Origin: a virus
DNA length: 25,837 nt
IMG/VR virus record: IMGVR_UViG_3300046028_005116
Coordinates: 1 to 25,837 of that record
Direction: 5' to 3' (one strand)
The position numbers and the translations under genes were made by a program. The stretch's first letter is position 1; each line of letters begins with the position of its first letter. The notes under the pieces were generated by a model, which worked only from the letters and a program-made list of their open reading frames with translations, was not told the origin of the DNA and made no database searches. Below, one piece after another: positions 1 to 7,187 of this stretch.

Positions 1-1
1 T

Positions 2-163
2 GTTTACGGGTTGGATGAGTATAATAATAAGAAAATACAATTCACATACACTAATGCTTTCATTACTGGTTTAGGGGAATTAACATATAGTTATAAAGAC
101 AGCGAACAGATTGAATCATCTTTTACGTTCTCGTTTGGTCAACTAAAAGCAGAACTTCTTTAA
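2..163 (+). CDS. C-terminal end of a tail-tube-like protein (partial)
   Basis: This open frame enters from the left window edge and ends in TAA at 161-163, leaving 53 residues. The visible end contains ITGLGELTYSYKDSEQIESS. This matches the layout of the C-termini of the tube-family proteins at 2588, 3184 and 3821, each of which has a Y-x-x-IxxLGxIxYN-like strand followed by an alternating beta strand. I therefore infer another gp19-like tube-fold protein upstream of the sheath. No start is visible, and a different beta-rich virion protein cannot be excluded. Confidence 0.55.
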   Translation, partial: VYGLDEYNNKKIQFTYTNAFITGLGELTYSYKDSEQIESSFTFSFGQLKAELL

Positions 164-189
164 AACTTCCGGTTTCCGCTCCGGGAACG

Positions 190-207
190 CATAAATAATA
201 GTATAAT
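190..207 (+). promoter_or_regulatory. Putative late promoter of the tail sheath gene
   Basis: CATAAATA at 190-197 differs by one base from the T4 late-promoter box TATAAATA. A TATAAT follows at 202-207, nine bases before the sheath ATG. No good -35 hexamer lies at the usual distance. Either box would place the transcript start close to the start codon. Confidence 0.5.
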
Positions 208-216
208 CTTTTTACT

Positions 217-2568
217 ATGGCATCACTACGCACAATTAATTCCCCAGGTGTAGAAATTCGTGAGATTGACGTCTCAACTAGAGCAGTCACTCCAGCCGGC
301 ACTAACGTGTTTGCTGCAGGATTTGCACCTCAAGGCCCAACCTACGAAATCGTCGAGCTTTCTTCTCTAACCGAGTTTGAAACTGTATACGGAACCCCCA
401 CAAACGCGGCTGAAAGATATTTTTACTACTCAGTAAGACAGCTTTTCGGTGCAGGCGGCAATCCTACAATTAAAGTTGCTCGCTTACCGTACGGTAGTGA
501 TGCTGGCGAAGGTACAACCAGTGAGTATAGTGCTTTAGCATACCCAGTAATGGCAATCCCGACAGATACTACTACATACGGTACTGCAGCAGCTCTTGCC
601 GGTACAATTCCATTAAGTTCTGCCCAAGGTTATTATTTCGGGGAGCCCGCATTAGTATCTTTAACAGAATCTCAATACCAAACAATTGCCCAAGGCGGTC
701 TTAACTGGACTCAAACAACTGGTAATATTGGCTTAAGTAGTTTTACAGTTTCTGGTACTAACGTTGTAACCGGTCTTGCGAAAGCTGGTTTAGTTGTACT
801 CAATCAAGCTAAGACTACAATTAACGAAAAGTTTGAAGGTTATTATCTTAACTTATCTGACTCTTTTAGTAACAATCCGGCATCTGATTTCGATGATACT
901 GTTAATATCAAGACTATCGGTAGTACCTACTTCGTTGACGGGGCATTAGCTAATGCTACCATCTACACTGTTGTACCACAAAGCCGTATTGGTTTTTCAT
1001 TAAGCGCAACTCAAACGCAAAGCTTTGACAGTATGTCCCGCGATATCGAAAATGTACCAACATTTAACATCGCTGCATCTGGTTACAGTGACTCAGTAAT
1101 CCTTTCATTATTCAGAATTCGTCCTTCCCCATTCTCACCGACCACAACTACATTACAATATGTAATTCAAGAAGGCTATACCGGCTCACTCTACACCCAA
1201 CGTCAAATTCAAGACCCACTCGGCGGTAAGCCAATGTCATTCTATCTAGAAACTGTAGCTAATGATAATTCAAATAATCTTACTGTTCTTGTTAACCCAA
1301 ATATGAATCTAACCAATTGGTTAGATAACAACGGCAACTCAACAAAGAATGTAAGAATCTTAAAGACCACAACCGGTACTGACGGAGACACATTCTATAA
1401 TACTGCCTCAGCTTACCTCAACGTAAAGCCAGGCACATTCAATGCTGCTAATAACTTATATGCCCTCGGGGTATATGCTGACAGTCTTCCATCTAATACC
1501 GCAAAGCCAATCGGCGACGTCGCTTCAAAGCTTGACGCTGTATTAAATCTTGCTGAAAACACTGACACAATTGATATCGATCTTACAATTGACGCTGGTC
1601 TTTCAACAATCTATGCAGTAACTCAAGTGCTTGGCGTATCTGCTTACGATGATACAACTATTACAAACGGTCTTATTGCGCAAGTTAACGCTCTCAGTGC
1701 TTCATCTGGTAACCCAGTAAGTAACGATCTCGTAACAAAATGGTCTTCTATTACATCTAAGTTCGAAGAATTTGCAAGAAGTCGTCGTAAGGATCACCTC
1801 TTTATATCTGACCCAATCCGTCACGTATTTGTAACCGGTGAAAATTATAAGACTCTTGACAACAAGACCAAGAATTTCTCACAAAACGTTTACTGGCCGT
1901 TACGTAATCTTTACGGCGCATACAATTCAAGTTATGCTACAACCTACGGTAACTGGGTAAAAGTGAATGACCAATTCTCTTCAAAAGCGGTGTGGTTACC
2001 AACTTCTGGTTATGCAGCAGCTATGATGACTGCAAGTGACGCAGTATCTTATCCATGGATTGCCCCAGCTGGTCTAACCCGCGGTATTATTAACGGTCTT
2101 ACAGATATCGCAGTTAACCCACAACAAAAACAACGCGACTTACTCTATAAGGTATCGATTAATCCATTAGTATACTTCCCGAACGACGGTTATGTAGTAA
2201 TGGGTCAAAAGACCTTACTAAAAGCTCCAAGCGCATTTGATCGTATCAATGTACGTCGTCTATTCCTCTTCCTTGAGAAAGCGACACTTCGTACGATGAG
2301 ATACTTCGTATTCGAACCAAACACAACATTTACACGCACCCGCGCTGTAAACACCTTGAGCCCGTTGTTTGAACTTGCTAAGAATACTCAAGGCCTTTAC
2401 GACTACTTGTTAGTATGTAATGACACGAACAATACGTCTGATGTAATCGATGATAACACAATGGTTGTTGACATTTACATTAAGCCAGTTCGCGCCGCAG
2501 AGTTTATCTTGGTAAACTTCTACGCAACTAAGACTTCACAGAACTTCAACGAACTCTTACAAGGTTAA
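217..2568 (+). CDS. Contractile tail sheath protein (gp18-like)
   Basis: This is the protein that forms the contractile sheath around the tail tube of myoviruses. The N-terminus carries the classic sheath signature SPGVEIREIDVS (residues 9-20), followed by GFAPQGPT and YGTPTNAAERYFYYSVRQLF. The C-terminal ~160 residues (from PWIAPAGLTRG) form the conserved core that packs on the tube, with FLEKATLRTMRYFVFEPN and a VDIYIKPVRAAEFI end. At 783 residues it is longer than T4 gp18 (659), which fits extra surface-exposed domains in the middle. The start is supported by the signature lying immediately after the Met and by the promoter-like boxes upstream. The Ile codon ATA is nearly absent, unlike in most neighbours, which fits very high expression. 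The tail tube gene follows 19 bases later, the standard sheath-tube order. Confidence 0.96.
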   Translation: MASLRTINSPGVEIREIDVSTRAVTPAGTNVFAAGFAPQGPTYEIVELSSLTEFETVYGTPTNAAERYFYYSVRQLFGAGGNPTIKVARLPYGSDAGEGTTSEYSALAYPVMAIPTDTTTYGTAAALAGTIPLSSAQGYYFGEPALVSLTESQYQTIAQGGLNWTQTTGNIGLSSFTVSGTNVVTGLAKAGLVVLNQAKTTINEKFEGYYLNLSDSFSNNPASDFDDTVNIKTIGSTYFVDGALANATIYTVVPQSRIGFSLSATQTQSFDSMSRDIENVPTFNIAASGYSDSVILSLFRIRPSPFSPTTTTLQYVIQEGYTGSLYTQRQIQDPLGGKPMSFYLETVANDNSNNLTVLVNPNMNLTNWLDNNGNSTKNVRILKTTTGTDGDTFYNTASAYLNVKPGTFNAANNLYALGVYADSLPSNTAKPIGDVASKLDAVLNLAENTDTIDIDLTIDAGLSTIYAVTQVLGVSAYDDTTITNGLIAQVNALSASSGNPVSNDLVTKWSSITSKFEEFARSRRKDHLFISDPIRHVFVTGENYKTLDNKTKNFSQNVYWPLRNLYGAYNSSYATTYGNWVKVNDQFSSKAVWLPTSGYAAAMMTASDAVSYPWIAPAGLTRGIINGLTDIAVNPQQKQRDLLYKVSINPLVYFPNDGYVVMGQKTLLKAPSAFDRINVRRLFLFLEKATLRTMRYFVFEPNTTFTRTRAVNTLSPLFELAKNTQGLYDYLLVCNDTNNTSDVIDDNTMVVDIYIKPVRAAEFILVNFYATKTSQNFNELLQG

Positions 2569-2570
2569 TC

Positions 2571-2582
2571 CTAAGTAATTAA
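2571..2582 (+). promoter_or_regulatory. YTAAGTATWTAA-type motif before the tail tube gene
   Basis: CTAAGTAATTAA fills most of the 19-base gap between sheath and tube and ends five bases before the ATG. It is one of seven or eight similar copies placed just before gene starts in this window. I infer a late promoter -10-type element. No Shine-Dalgarno sequence is visible here. Confidence 0.4.
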
Positions 2583-2587
2583 ACACC

Positions 2588-3109
2588 ATGGCACAAACAA
2601 TTCAAGACTTTTATAGAGTAGCCCAATCAAGAGGATTCTCACGTGACTTTATGTTACGCGTTACCTCTATTGGCGAGGACACATTCAACGAAGACGATTT
2701 TGTATACATTACTACAAAACAGCTTCCAGACAGAGCAATTACTAATCAGCAAGCAACCTTTATGGGTCTTCCGTTCAACATGCCAGGTACTGTTACATAC
2801 CCTGGCTCTGATGGTTGGAGTGTCGTATTCCGTAACGACTTAAAAGGTGTTATCCGTAAGAAGCTTGAAGATTGGCAGATTAATAAAGTGTTCGATGATA
2901 GCACCAGTACTGGTGACCTATCAGTTCGTGGTATTGATAAGTTAATCCAATTAGAGCAATTAGATGATAAGCAAAACGTGGTTAATACATATAGAATCTA
3001 TGGTGTATATATAAAGACCCTCGGTACTATTGATTATAACTTAGAAGGTACTGGTGCAGCTACCACCTTCACTGCTACATTAGCTTATCACTACTGGAGA
3101 CACGTATAA
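2588..3109 (+). CDS. Major tail tube protein (gp19-like)
   Basis: This protein probably polymerises into the inner tail tube. It has 173 residues, close to T4 gp19 (163), and follows the sheath gene directly as in T4-like phages. It begins MAQTIQDFYRVAQSRGFSRD, and central strands include LPDRAITNQQ and MGLPFNMPG. It ends in a beta strand, TFTATLAYHYWRHV. Two paralogs downstream (3184 and 3821) share the same skeleton. This copy is the best candidate for the major tube protein: it sits next to the sheath, avoids ATA codons as the sheath does (the paralogs do not), and has a strong terminator right behind it. That would let sheath and tube be expressed together at high level. Confidence 0.85.
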   Translation: MAQTIQDFYRVAQSRGFSRDFMLRVTSIGEDTFNEDDFVYITTKQLPDRAITNQQATFMGLPFNMPGTVTYPGSDGWSVVFRNDLKGVIRKKLEDWQINKVFDDSTSTGDLSVRGIDKLIQLEQLDDKQNVVNTYRIYGVYIKTLGTIDYNLEGTGAATTFTATLAYHYWRHV

Positions 3110-3129
3110 GATAATTTTAGTTTACTTTC

Positions 3130-3159
3130 AAAAGCCTCACTTAAAGTGGGGCTTTTTTT
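3130..3159 (+). terminator. Rho-independent terminator after the tail tube gene
   Basis: An 11-bp stem (3130-3140 with 3146-3156, one G-T pair) closes a 5-base loop and runs straight into seven T residues. It lies 20 bases after the tube stop codon and insulates the sheath/tube pair from the downstream minor tail genes. Confidence 0.85.
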
Positions 3160-3163
3160 ATGT

Positions 3164-3175
3164 TCAAGTATTAAA
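3164..3175 (+). promoter_or_regulatory. TAAGTAT-type motif after the terminator
   Basis: TCAAGTATTAAA lies between the terminator and the ATG at 3184, eight bases before the start. A new promoter is needed here if the terminator is efficient. The match to the motif set is slightly weaker, with C in place of T at the second position. Confidence 0.38.
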
Positions 3176-3183
3176 TATTATAT

Positions 3184-3798
3184 ATGGCCCAACGGACTGG
3201 TTACGGTATTACAGATTTTTATACCACTATTACTCAGCGGGGGCTTGCTCGTAATAACGTGTTCCGGGTAAAAAGTATAGGGGATATATTCGCTGGAGAT
3301 AGAGATGATTTGTTGTTATATGCTCAAGGCGGTAGTATACCCGGCCGACAAATATCTAGCTCAAAAGTAAGCTTTAGAACGTTTGACTTTCAGGTTCCTA
3401 TGACTGCTAGCTATCCAGAAAATAGTAGCTATTCATTAACATTTTATTGTGACGATAAGTACGAATTAAGAGATATATTAGAAAATTGGAGTAGACAGGT
3501 ATTTGACGAACATAAAAATGTTTCCGTTAAACCGGGTCTAGTAGATATAGAACTAGTTTTAATAGAGAATTCTTTTTTAAATACAGCTGCACTTCCGACC
3601 CAACAACCTGTTCCGCCTGTTGATCCTAAAGCTAACGGTATACCAAAAGAACGTAGAAAGTATACATTAAAAGGGTGCTTCCCTCAGAGTGTGGGGGCAA
3701 CGTCTTATAATGTTGGTAGTAATGGAGAGTTTGCAACAGTACCTATTAATATAGCTTTTCAGTATGTCATATCGGAAAAAGACCTAAATGGCAACTAA
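3184..3798 (+). CDS. Tail tube family paralog (gp19-fold)
   Basis: This 204-residue protein has the same plan as the tube protein at 2588: MAQRTGYGITDFYTTITQRGLARN at the start, then strands around GGSIPGRQISSSKVSF and PMTASYPENSSYSLTFY, and the C-terminal NVGSNGEFATVPINIAFQYV. It carries a Pro-rich loop (residues ~139-154) absent from the major tube protein. ATA codons are common, so expression is probably much lower than that of the major tube gene. By analogy with T4, where gp48 and gp54 share the tube fold, it may form a single ring at the tube-baseplate junction or the tail terminus. The exact ring is not determined by the sequence. Confidence 0.7.
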   Translation: MAQRTGYGITDFYTTITQRGLARNNVFRVKSIGDIFAGDRDDLLLYAQGGSIPGRQISSSKVSFRTFDFQVPMTASYPENSSYSLTFYCDDKYELRDILENWSRQVFDEHKNVSVKPGLVDIELVLIENSFLNTAALPTQQPVPPVDPKANGIPKERRKYTLKGCFPQSVGATSYNVGSNGEFATVPINIAFQYVISEKDLNGN

Positions 3799-3804
3799 TA
3801 CAGC

Positions 3805-3816
3805 ATAAGTATATAA
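3805..3816 (+). promoter_or_regulatory. YTAAGTATWTAA-type motif before the second tube paralog
   Basis: ATAAGTATATAA occupies the 22-base gap between two tube-family genes and ends four bases before the ATG at 3821. It is a near-consensus copy of the recurring start-proximal motif. Confidence 0.42.
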
Positions 3817-3820
3817 GATT

Positions 3821-4498
3821 ATGAATCAAACTATCCAGGACTTTTACGCGCGGGCTACAAAAAGTGGGTTTTCTCGAGACTTTCAATTAAGAGTGACCGA
3901 TTTTAACATAGGTGGCGCTTCTTTGTTTCTTGATGAAGATTTAGTGTTTATTAAAACAGCCACCCTACCAGGTAAGACTATTTCAGTACAAACCGCTCCT
4001 TTTATGGGGTTAACGTTTAATGTGCCTGGGGCTGTTAGTTATTCAGGTTCAGGCTCTTGGCCGATAACATTTTATGCTGATCAAAGCTTAGATATTAGAC
4101 AAAAATTAGAAAACGCGATGACAAGAACGTTTGGGGTTGATACTTCTTCTGGTAACATACTCCCACGGGACTTAGCCGGTAACTCTATTACCTTAACACT
4201 TTTTGATGATCAGTTAAACGAAATACGTTCCTATAAATTATTAGGCGTGTTTATCACCGACCTCGGCGCAATAAGTTACAACGCTACTGGTACTGGTGCT
4301 ATAGTTGAAATACAGACCAGTATAGCATATCAATACTGGATTGATAGTAAGATGGGTGTTGGTGGTGGTCGTGGCGGTATTGCTGGATTAGCAAATACTC
4401 TAGGTAGTATAGGAACTGCCGCAGCAACCGTTGGTGGGGTAATTAATAGAGCTTCGTCAGCTATAAAAGCTATTGGAAATATCTTTGGCCGTCGTTAA
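3821..4498 (+). CDS. Tail tube family paralog with Gly/Ala-rich tail
   Basis: This is a 225-residue gp19-fold paralog. The first ~175 residues align well with the tube protein at 2588: MNQTIQDFYARATKSGFSRD, LPGKTISVQTAPFMGLTFNVPG, LGAISYNATGTGA and a final SIAYQYW strand. Residues ~178-225 are a Gly/Ala/Ile-rich extension (GVGGGRGGIAGLAN and onward, ending NIFGRR) that looks flexible or amphipathic and is missing from the other copies. Such a tail could plug or line the tube, or contact the tape measure, but that is inference. It is probably a minor ring protein near the baseplate. Confidence 0.72.
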   Translation: MNQTIQDFYARATKSGFSRDFQLRVTDFNIGGASLFLDEDLVFIKTATLPGKTISVQTAPFMGLTFNVPGAVSYSGSGSWPITFYADQSLDIRQKLENAMTRTFGVDTSSGNILPRDLAGNSITLTLFDDQLNEIRSYKLLGVFITDLGAISYNATGTGAIVEIQTSIAYQYWIDSKMGVGGGRGGIAGLANTLGSIGTAAATVGGVINRASSAIKAIGNIFGRR

Positions 4499-4510
4499 AA
4501 ACTAATTAGT

Positions 4511-5374
4511 ATGCAACTTTACGGGCCTAATGCTAATACTAGTATTCAGGAAAACGATATATCTACGTTCGAAAGCTTTCTTAAGAACCCAGAAACATCA
4601 ATACCGTTAGACTCTAATTTTTTAATTGCTTTTAATACTATACCGAACGGAATTAAAAACACATTTAATGATAATGAAATAGGTCACTATGAACCTGAAG
4701 CGTGGGGTATAAACGTTGAAAAAGAATCGTTAATAAAAAACACTGAAACTGTACAGCAATACAAATGTTTATTTGCAAATGGGGTTACTCTACCAAGTGA
4801 AAGTGTTGGCCAAAAAAGAGTAGGTATGCAAGACCTGTATGCAGACAATTCCGGTGGTATTCTTTCCGGGGTAGTATCTACATCAAGAGAATCAAGAGCC
4901 CCGTTAAAAATTACGTTTTTAGAAACTAACGTTTCTTTTTTAGACACAATAATTAGACCCTGGGTAGTAGCTGTTTCTCATTATGGTTTATATGCCCGCA
5001 CTACAGGGTCAGCATATGATGTAAAAACCACTCTAACAGTAAACCAGTTTGACCATAGAGTTAACAGCAAAGATAAAATACGCAAGCAATATACCTTTTT
5101 TGATTGTGCACCAATTAGTTTTGATGAAATCACTTTAACATACGGTAAAGCAGATACGACCGTAATAAGCGTAAATTGGGTATATAAGAATTATAAGATC
5201 TTTACAGCTAGCGCTGCTGGTGCTGGACATACTGGAAATATTCTAACAGGAACAACTGGCAAGCCTCTTAGTAAAATAGAAAAGCAGCTAACAGGAATGA
5301 GTAGCTATAAAGATCTTATAGCTACTAATATACCCACGACCTTCATTAAGAATAAAATTCCGGGTATAGGTTGA
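4511..5374 (+). CDS. Tube-fold baseplate protein candidate (gp54-like position)
   Basis: A 287-residue beta-rich protein. After an N-terminal arm, the stretch from LPLDSNFLIAF to about residue 235 resembles a stretched tube fold, with NGVTLPSESVGQKR in the place of the tube family's LPGRxI strand and ISFDEITLTYGKADTTVISV in the place of its C-terminal strands. The last ~50 residues are Gly/Thr-rich and probably extended. T4 gp54 (320 residues) is a tube-fold protein that starts tube polymerisation on the baseplate, and this gene would suit that role by size and context. I did not find a residue signature that proves it, so gp54 identity is tentative. Twelve bases separate it from the previous gene. 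Confidence 0.5.
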   Translation: MQLYGPNANTSIQENDISTFESFLKNPETSIPLDSNFLIAFNTIPNGIKNTFNDNEIGHYEPEAWGINVEKESLIKNTETVQQYKCLFANGVTLPSESVGQKRVGMQDLYADNSGGILSGVVSTSRESRAPLKITFLETNVSFLDTIIRPWVVAVSHYGLYARTTGSAYDVKTTLTVNQFDHRVNSKDKIRKQYTFFDCAPISFDEITLTYGKADTTVISVNWVYKNYKIFTASAAGAGHTGNILTGTTGKPLSKIEKQLTGMSSYKDLIATNIPTTFIKNKIPGIG

Positions 5375-5391
5375 AGTTGCTAATAAAAGCG

Positions 5392-5403
5392 GTAAGTTAA
5401 TAA
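5392..5403 (+). promoter_or_regulatory. TAAGTTAATAA motif before the first gp26/gp51-like gene
   Basis: GTAAGTTAATAA ends one base before the ATG at 5405. It fits the recurring start-proximal motif, with TTAA in place of TATT in the middle. Confidence 0.35.
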
Positions 5404-5404
5404 A

Positions 5405-6316
5405 ATGGGGTTTGTATATAATGTATTCCTACCGGGATTAAATAAGAACGTATGGGCAAAAGAAATTACCTGTAGATCTTATAAAGCACTGATTAAATCC
5501 CTTTATAGTAAAGATGATGAGTCTTTTATACTTCATAGTAACAATATCATAGAACAAATTGTACCCGGGATACTACAAGGAGGTCTTAATGTTATAGATA
5601 AGGTTGTATTACTAGTTAATGCACGAGCTGTAAGTGTTAATCCGGATTTAAAATTAACAGCAACTTGCGTACAAACTAAACAGTCTTTTGAATATACTGT
5701 AAGGTTGGATGAAATATTTAATAAGCTTTCAAATATACAATACTCTTCCCAGAATACATTTGGAGAAATAACTGTTTATCATTCTATTGCAAAAGCTAAA
5801 GATGAACAGTGGTTTTTAAATAAAACCCCTGAACAGCTTTATACATGTCAACTTGCATCTTGTATTGATAGAGTTAAAATTAAGGAAGAAGAAATTGATT
5901 TTAGTAAATTAGCTTTTGAAGATAGATGTGCAATAGCAGAAAAGCTACCTATGCAAATGACTGCTAGTATTCTTAGGCACTTATTAAGAGTGGAAGAAAA
6001 TAATACCACTTGTAAGCTTTTATCTATTTACTCTCCTTTTTCAAAACAGGTAGCAGTTGAGATACCGTTATCTATTGATACAAATATATTAAGAGAGTTC
6101 TGTAAATTACTTTTTACTGACGATCTTAACAACATTTATCAGTTAACTTTTAATCTTGTTTCAACTTTAAGTTTTGACGGAGATTACGTAGAGAGCTTGC
6201 CACCAGCTGAAATGTATCTTTACTGGGCCTTGCACTTACAAAGAGAAAATCAACAAAAAGAAGCGGAGCGGCCAGGGACGTCTACTATGTTTCAAGGCAC
6301 GCCTGCCGATATTTAA
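5405..6316 (+). CDS. Baseplate hub/assembly protein, gp26/gp51 family candidate
   Basis: This 303-residue protein shares a plan with the next gene. It starts with a short beta segment (VYNVFLPGLNKNVWAKEITCRSYKALIK) corresponding to FYVPSLKREVLFKGISTGQQKALLK in the 6356 product. Later both have a helical segment: FEDRCAIAEKLPMQMTASIL here and FPKKYAVLEKLPTKAVKQVI there. This is the arrangement of the T4 baseplate family that includes gp26 and gp51, which act in baseplate hub assembly. The C-terminus (REN to ADI) is polar and probably disordered. It lies between the tube-like genes and the tape-measure candidate, the usual place for hub genes. Which T4 counterpart it represents is unclear. Confidence 0.58.
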   Translation: MGFVYNVFLPGLNKNVWAKEITCRSYKALIKSLYSKDDESFILHSNNIIEQIVPGILQGGLNVIDKVVLLVNARAVSVNPDLKLTATCVQTKQSFEYTVRLDEIFNKLSNIQYSSQNTFGEITVYHSIAKAKDEQWFLNKTPEQLYTCQLASCIDRVKIKEEEIDFSKLAFEDRCAIAEKLPMQMTASILRHLLRVEENNTTCKLLSIYSPFSKQVAVEIPLSIDTNILREFCKLLFTDDLNNIYQLTFNLVSTLSFDGDYVESLPPAEMYLYWALHLQRENQQKEAERPGTSTMFQGTPADI

Positions 6317-6342
6317 ATTAGTTGAAAACCAATATCTAGCGC

Positions 6343-6355
6343 CTAAGTTATTTAA
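6343..6355 (+). promoter_or_regulatory. CTAAGTTATTTAA motif abutting a start codon
   Basis: The motif ends directly at the ATG at 6356, leaving no room for a ribosome-binding site between them. If it acts as a promoter, the transcript would begin at or inside the start codon. Confidence 0.42.
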
Positions 6356-7150
6356 ATGAGTGATTTTAACAATATTCTTTCCGTATTAGATACTATTAGT
6401 AAGGAAAACACTGTTTCCTTTTACGTGCCAAGTTTAAAGAGAGAAGTACTTTTTAAGGGTATCAGCACCGGTCAGCAAAAAGCTCTACTTAAAGCTGCTA
6501 TAGATAATCCAGTTTTTCAGACAAGATTCATTTTAGCCGCTTACGCAATTATTAATGAAAACTGTATTGAAAAGGATATACTCGCACAACTCACTGCAAT
6601 AGATAGTATGTCGATTCTGTTACAGTATAGAGTCAATATATACGGTTCTGAATATAAAACAGAACAAGAAGGTAAGACTTATACCTTAAATTTAAGCGAG
6701 GGCATTAATAGATTACGTGAAATTGAAATACCAAGCCCTCAAACATTTGTTGATGGTCCGGTCTCTATTACGGTAGGGGTGCCAACCTTTACTGAACAGT
6801 TTTTACTAGAAAAGCAAGTTAGAGAAAAGAATCTAAACGAACAAGATAATACAACTCTCAATGAAACTATAGGCGAGGCTTTCATCGGTGAAGTATCTAA
6901 ATTTATTAAACAGATACAGGTTACAGTTAACGACCAACCACAGGATTTAAACTACAAGGACTTAACATTTCCTAAAAAATACGCTGTTCTTGAAAAACTA
7001 CCTACTAAGGCTGTTAAACAAGTTATAGGTTATTTAGAATCCGTTGCTAACATACAACGTAAGTTTACCCGTGTTAATGGTGTCGATGAAGCTAATAACG
7101 TAAAAGAAATTGAGTTTACAATAGATTCTTCTTTATTTGCATTAAACTAA
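6356..7150 (+). CDS. Baseplate hub protein (gp26-like)
   Basis: 264 residues. The N-terminal segment SFYVPSLKREVLFKGISTGQQKALLKAAID matches the T4 gp26/gp51 baseplate family, in which a short strand pair precedes a helix beginning with QQKALLK or similar. The rest is largely helical and charged. EKLPTKAVKQVIGYL repeats the motif seen in the upstream paralog, and the protein ends with a short beta segment (IEFTIDSSLFALN). In T4, gp26 belongs to the hub and gp51 acts as its chaperone. Having two family members side by side suggests that these two roles are split here as well. The assignment rests on motif similarity and on location next to the tape-measure candidate. Confidence 0.68.
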   Translation: MSDFNNILSVLDTISKENTVSFYVPSLKREVLFKGISTGQQKALLKAAIDNPVFQTRFILAAYAIINENCIEKDILAQLTAIDSMSILLQYRVNIYGSEYKTEQEGKTYTLNLSEGINRLREIEIPSPQTFVDGPVSITVGVPTFTEQFLLEKQVREKNLNEQDNTTLNETIGEAFIGEVSKFIKQIQVTVNDQPQDLNYKDLTFPKKYAVLEKLPTKAVKQVIGYLESVANIQRKFTRVNGVDEANNVKEIEFTIDSSLFALN

Positions 7151-7154
7151 TACG

Positions 7155-7178
7155 TTAGGTCACATATTGTGTACCTAA
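7155..7178 (+). other. Imperfect inverted repeat before the tape-measure candidate
   Basis: TTAGGTCACA (7155-7164) can pair with TGTG (7168-7171) and ACCTAA (7173-7178), with one bulged T and a 3-base loop. The right arm overlaps the promoter-like motif at 7175-7186. No T-run follows, so it is not a typical terminator. It could be an operator or a weak RNA hairpin. Confidence 0.35.
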
Positions 7179-7186
7179 GTATTTAA
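7175..7186 (+). promoter_or_regulatory. CTAAGTATTTAA motif before the tape-measure candidate
   Basis: This is the cleanest copy of the recurring motif. It ends one base before the ATG at 7188 and overlaps the right arm of an inverted repeat. Confidence 0.45.
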
Positions 7187-7187
7187 T

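Noticed and set aside
167-187. A terminator between the partial gene and the sheath gene
   Set aside because: A weak 6-bp stem can be drawn (with G-T pair or bulge), but no T-run follows, and the sheath promoter boxes lie immediately downstream.
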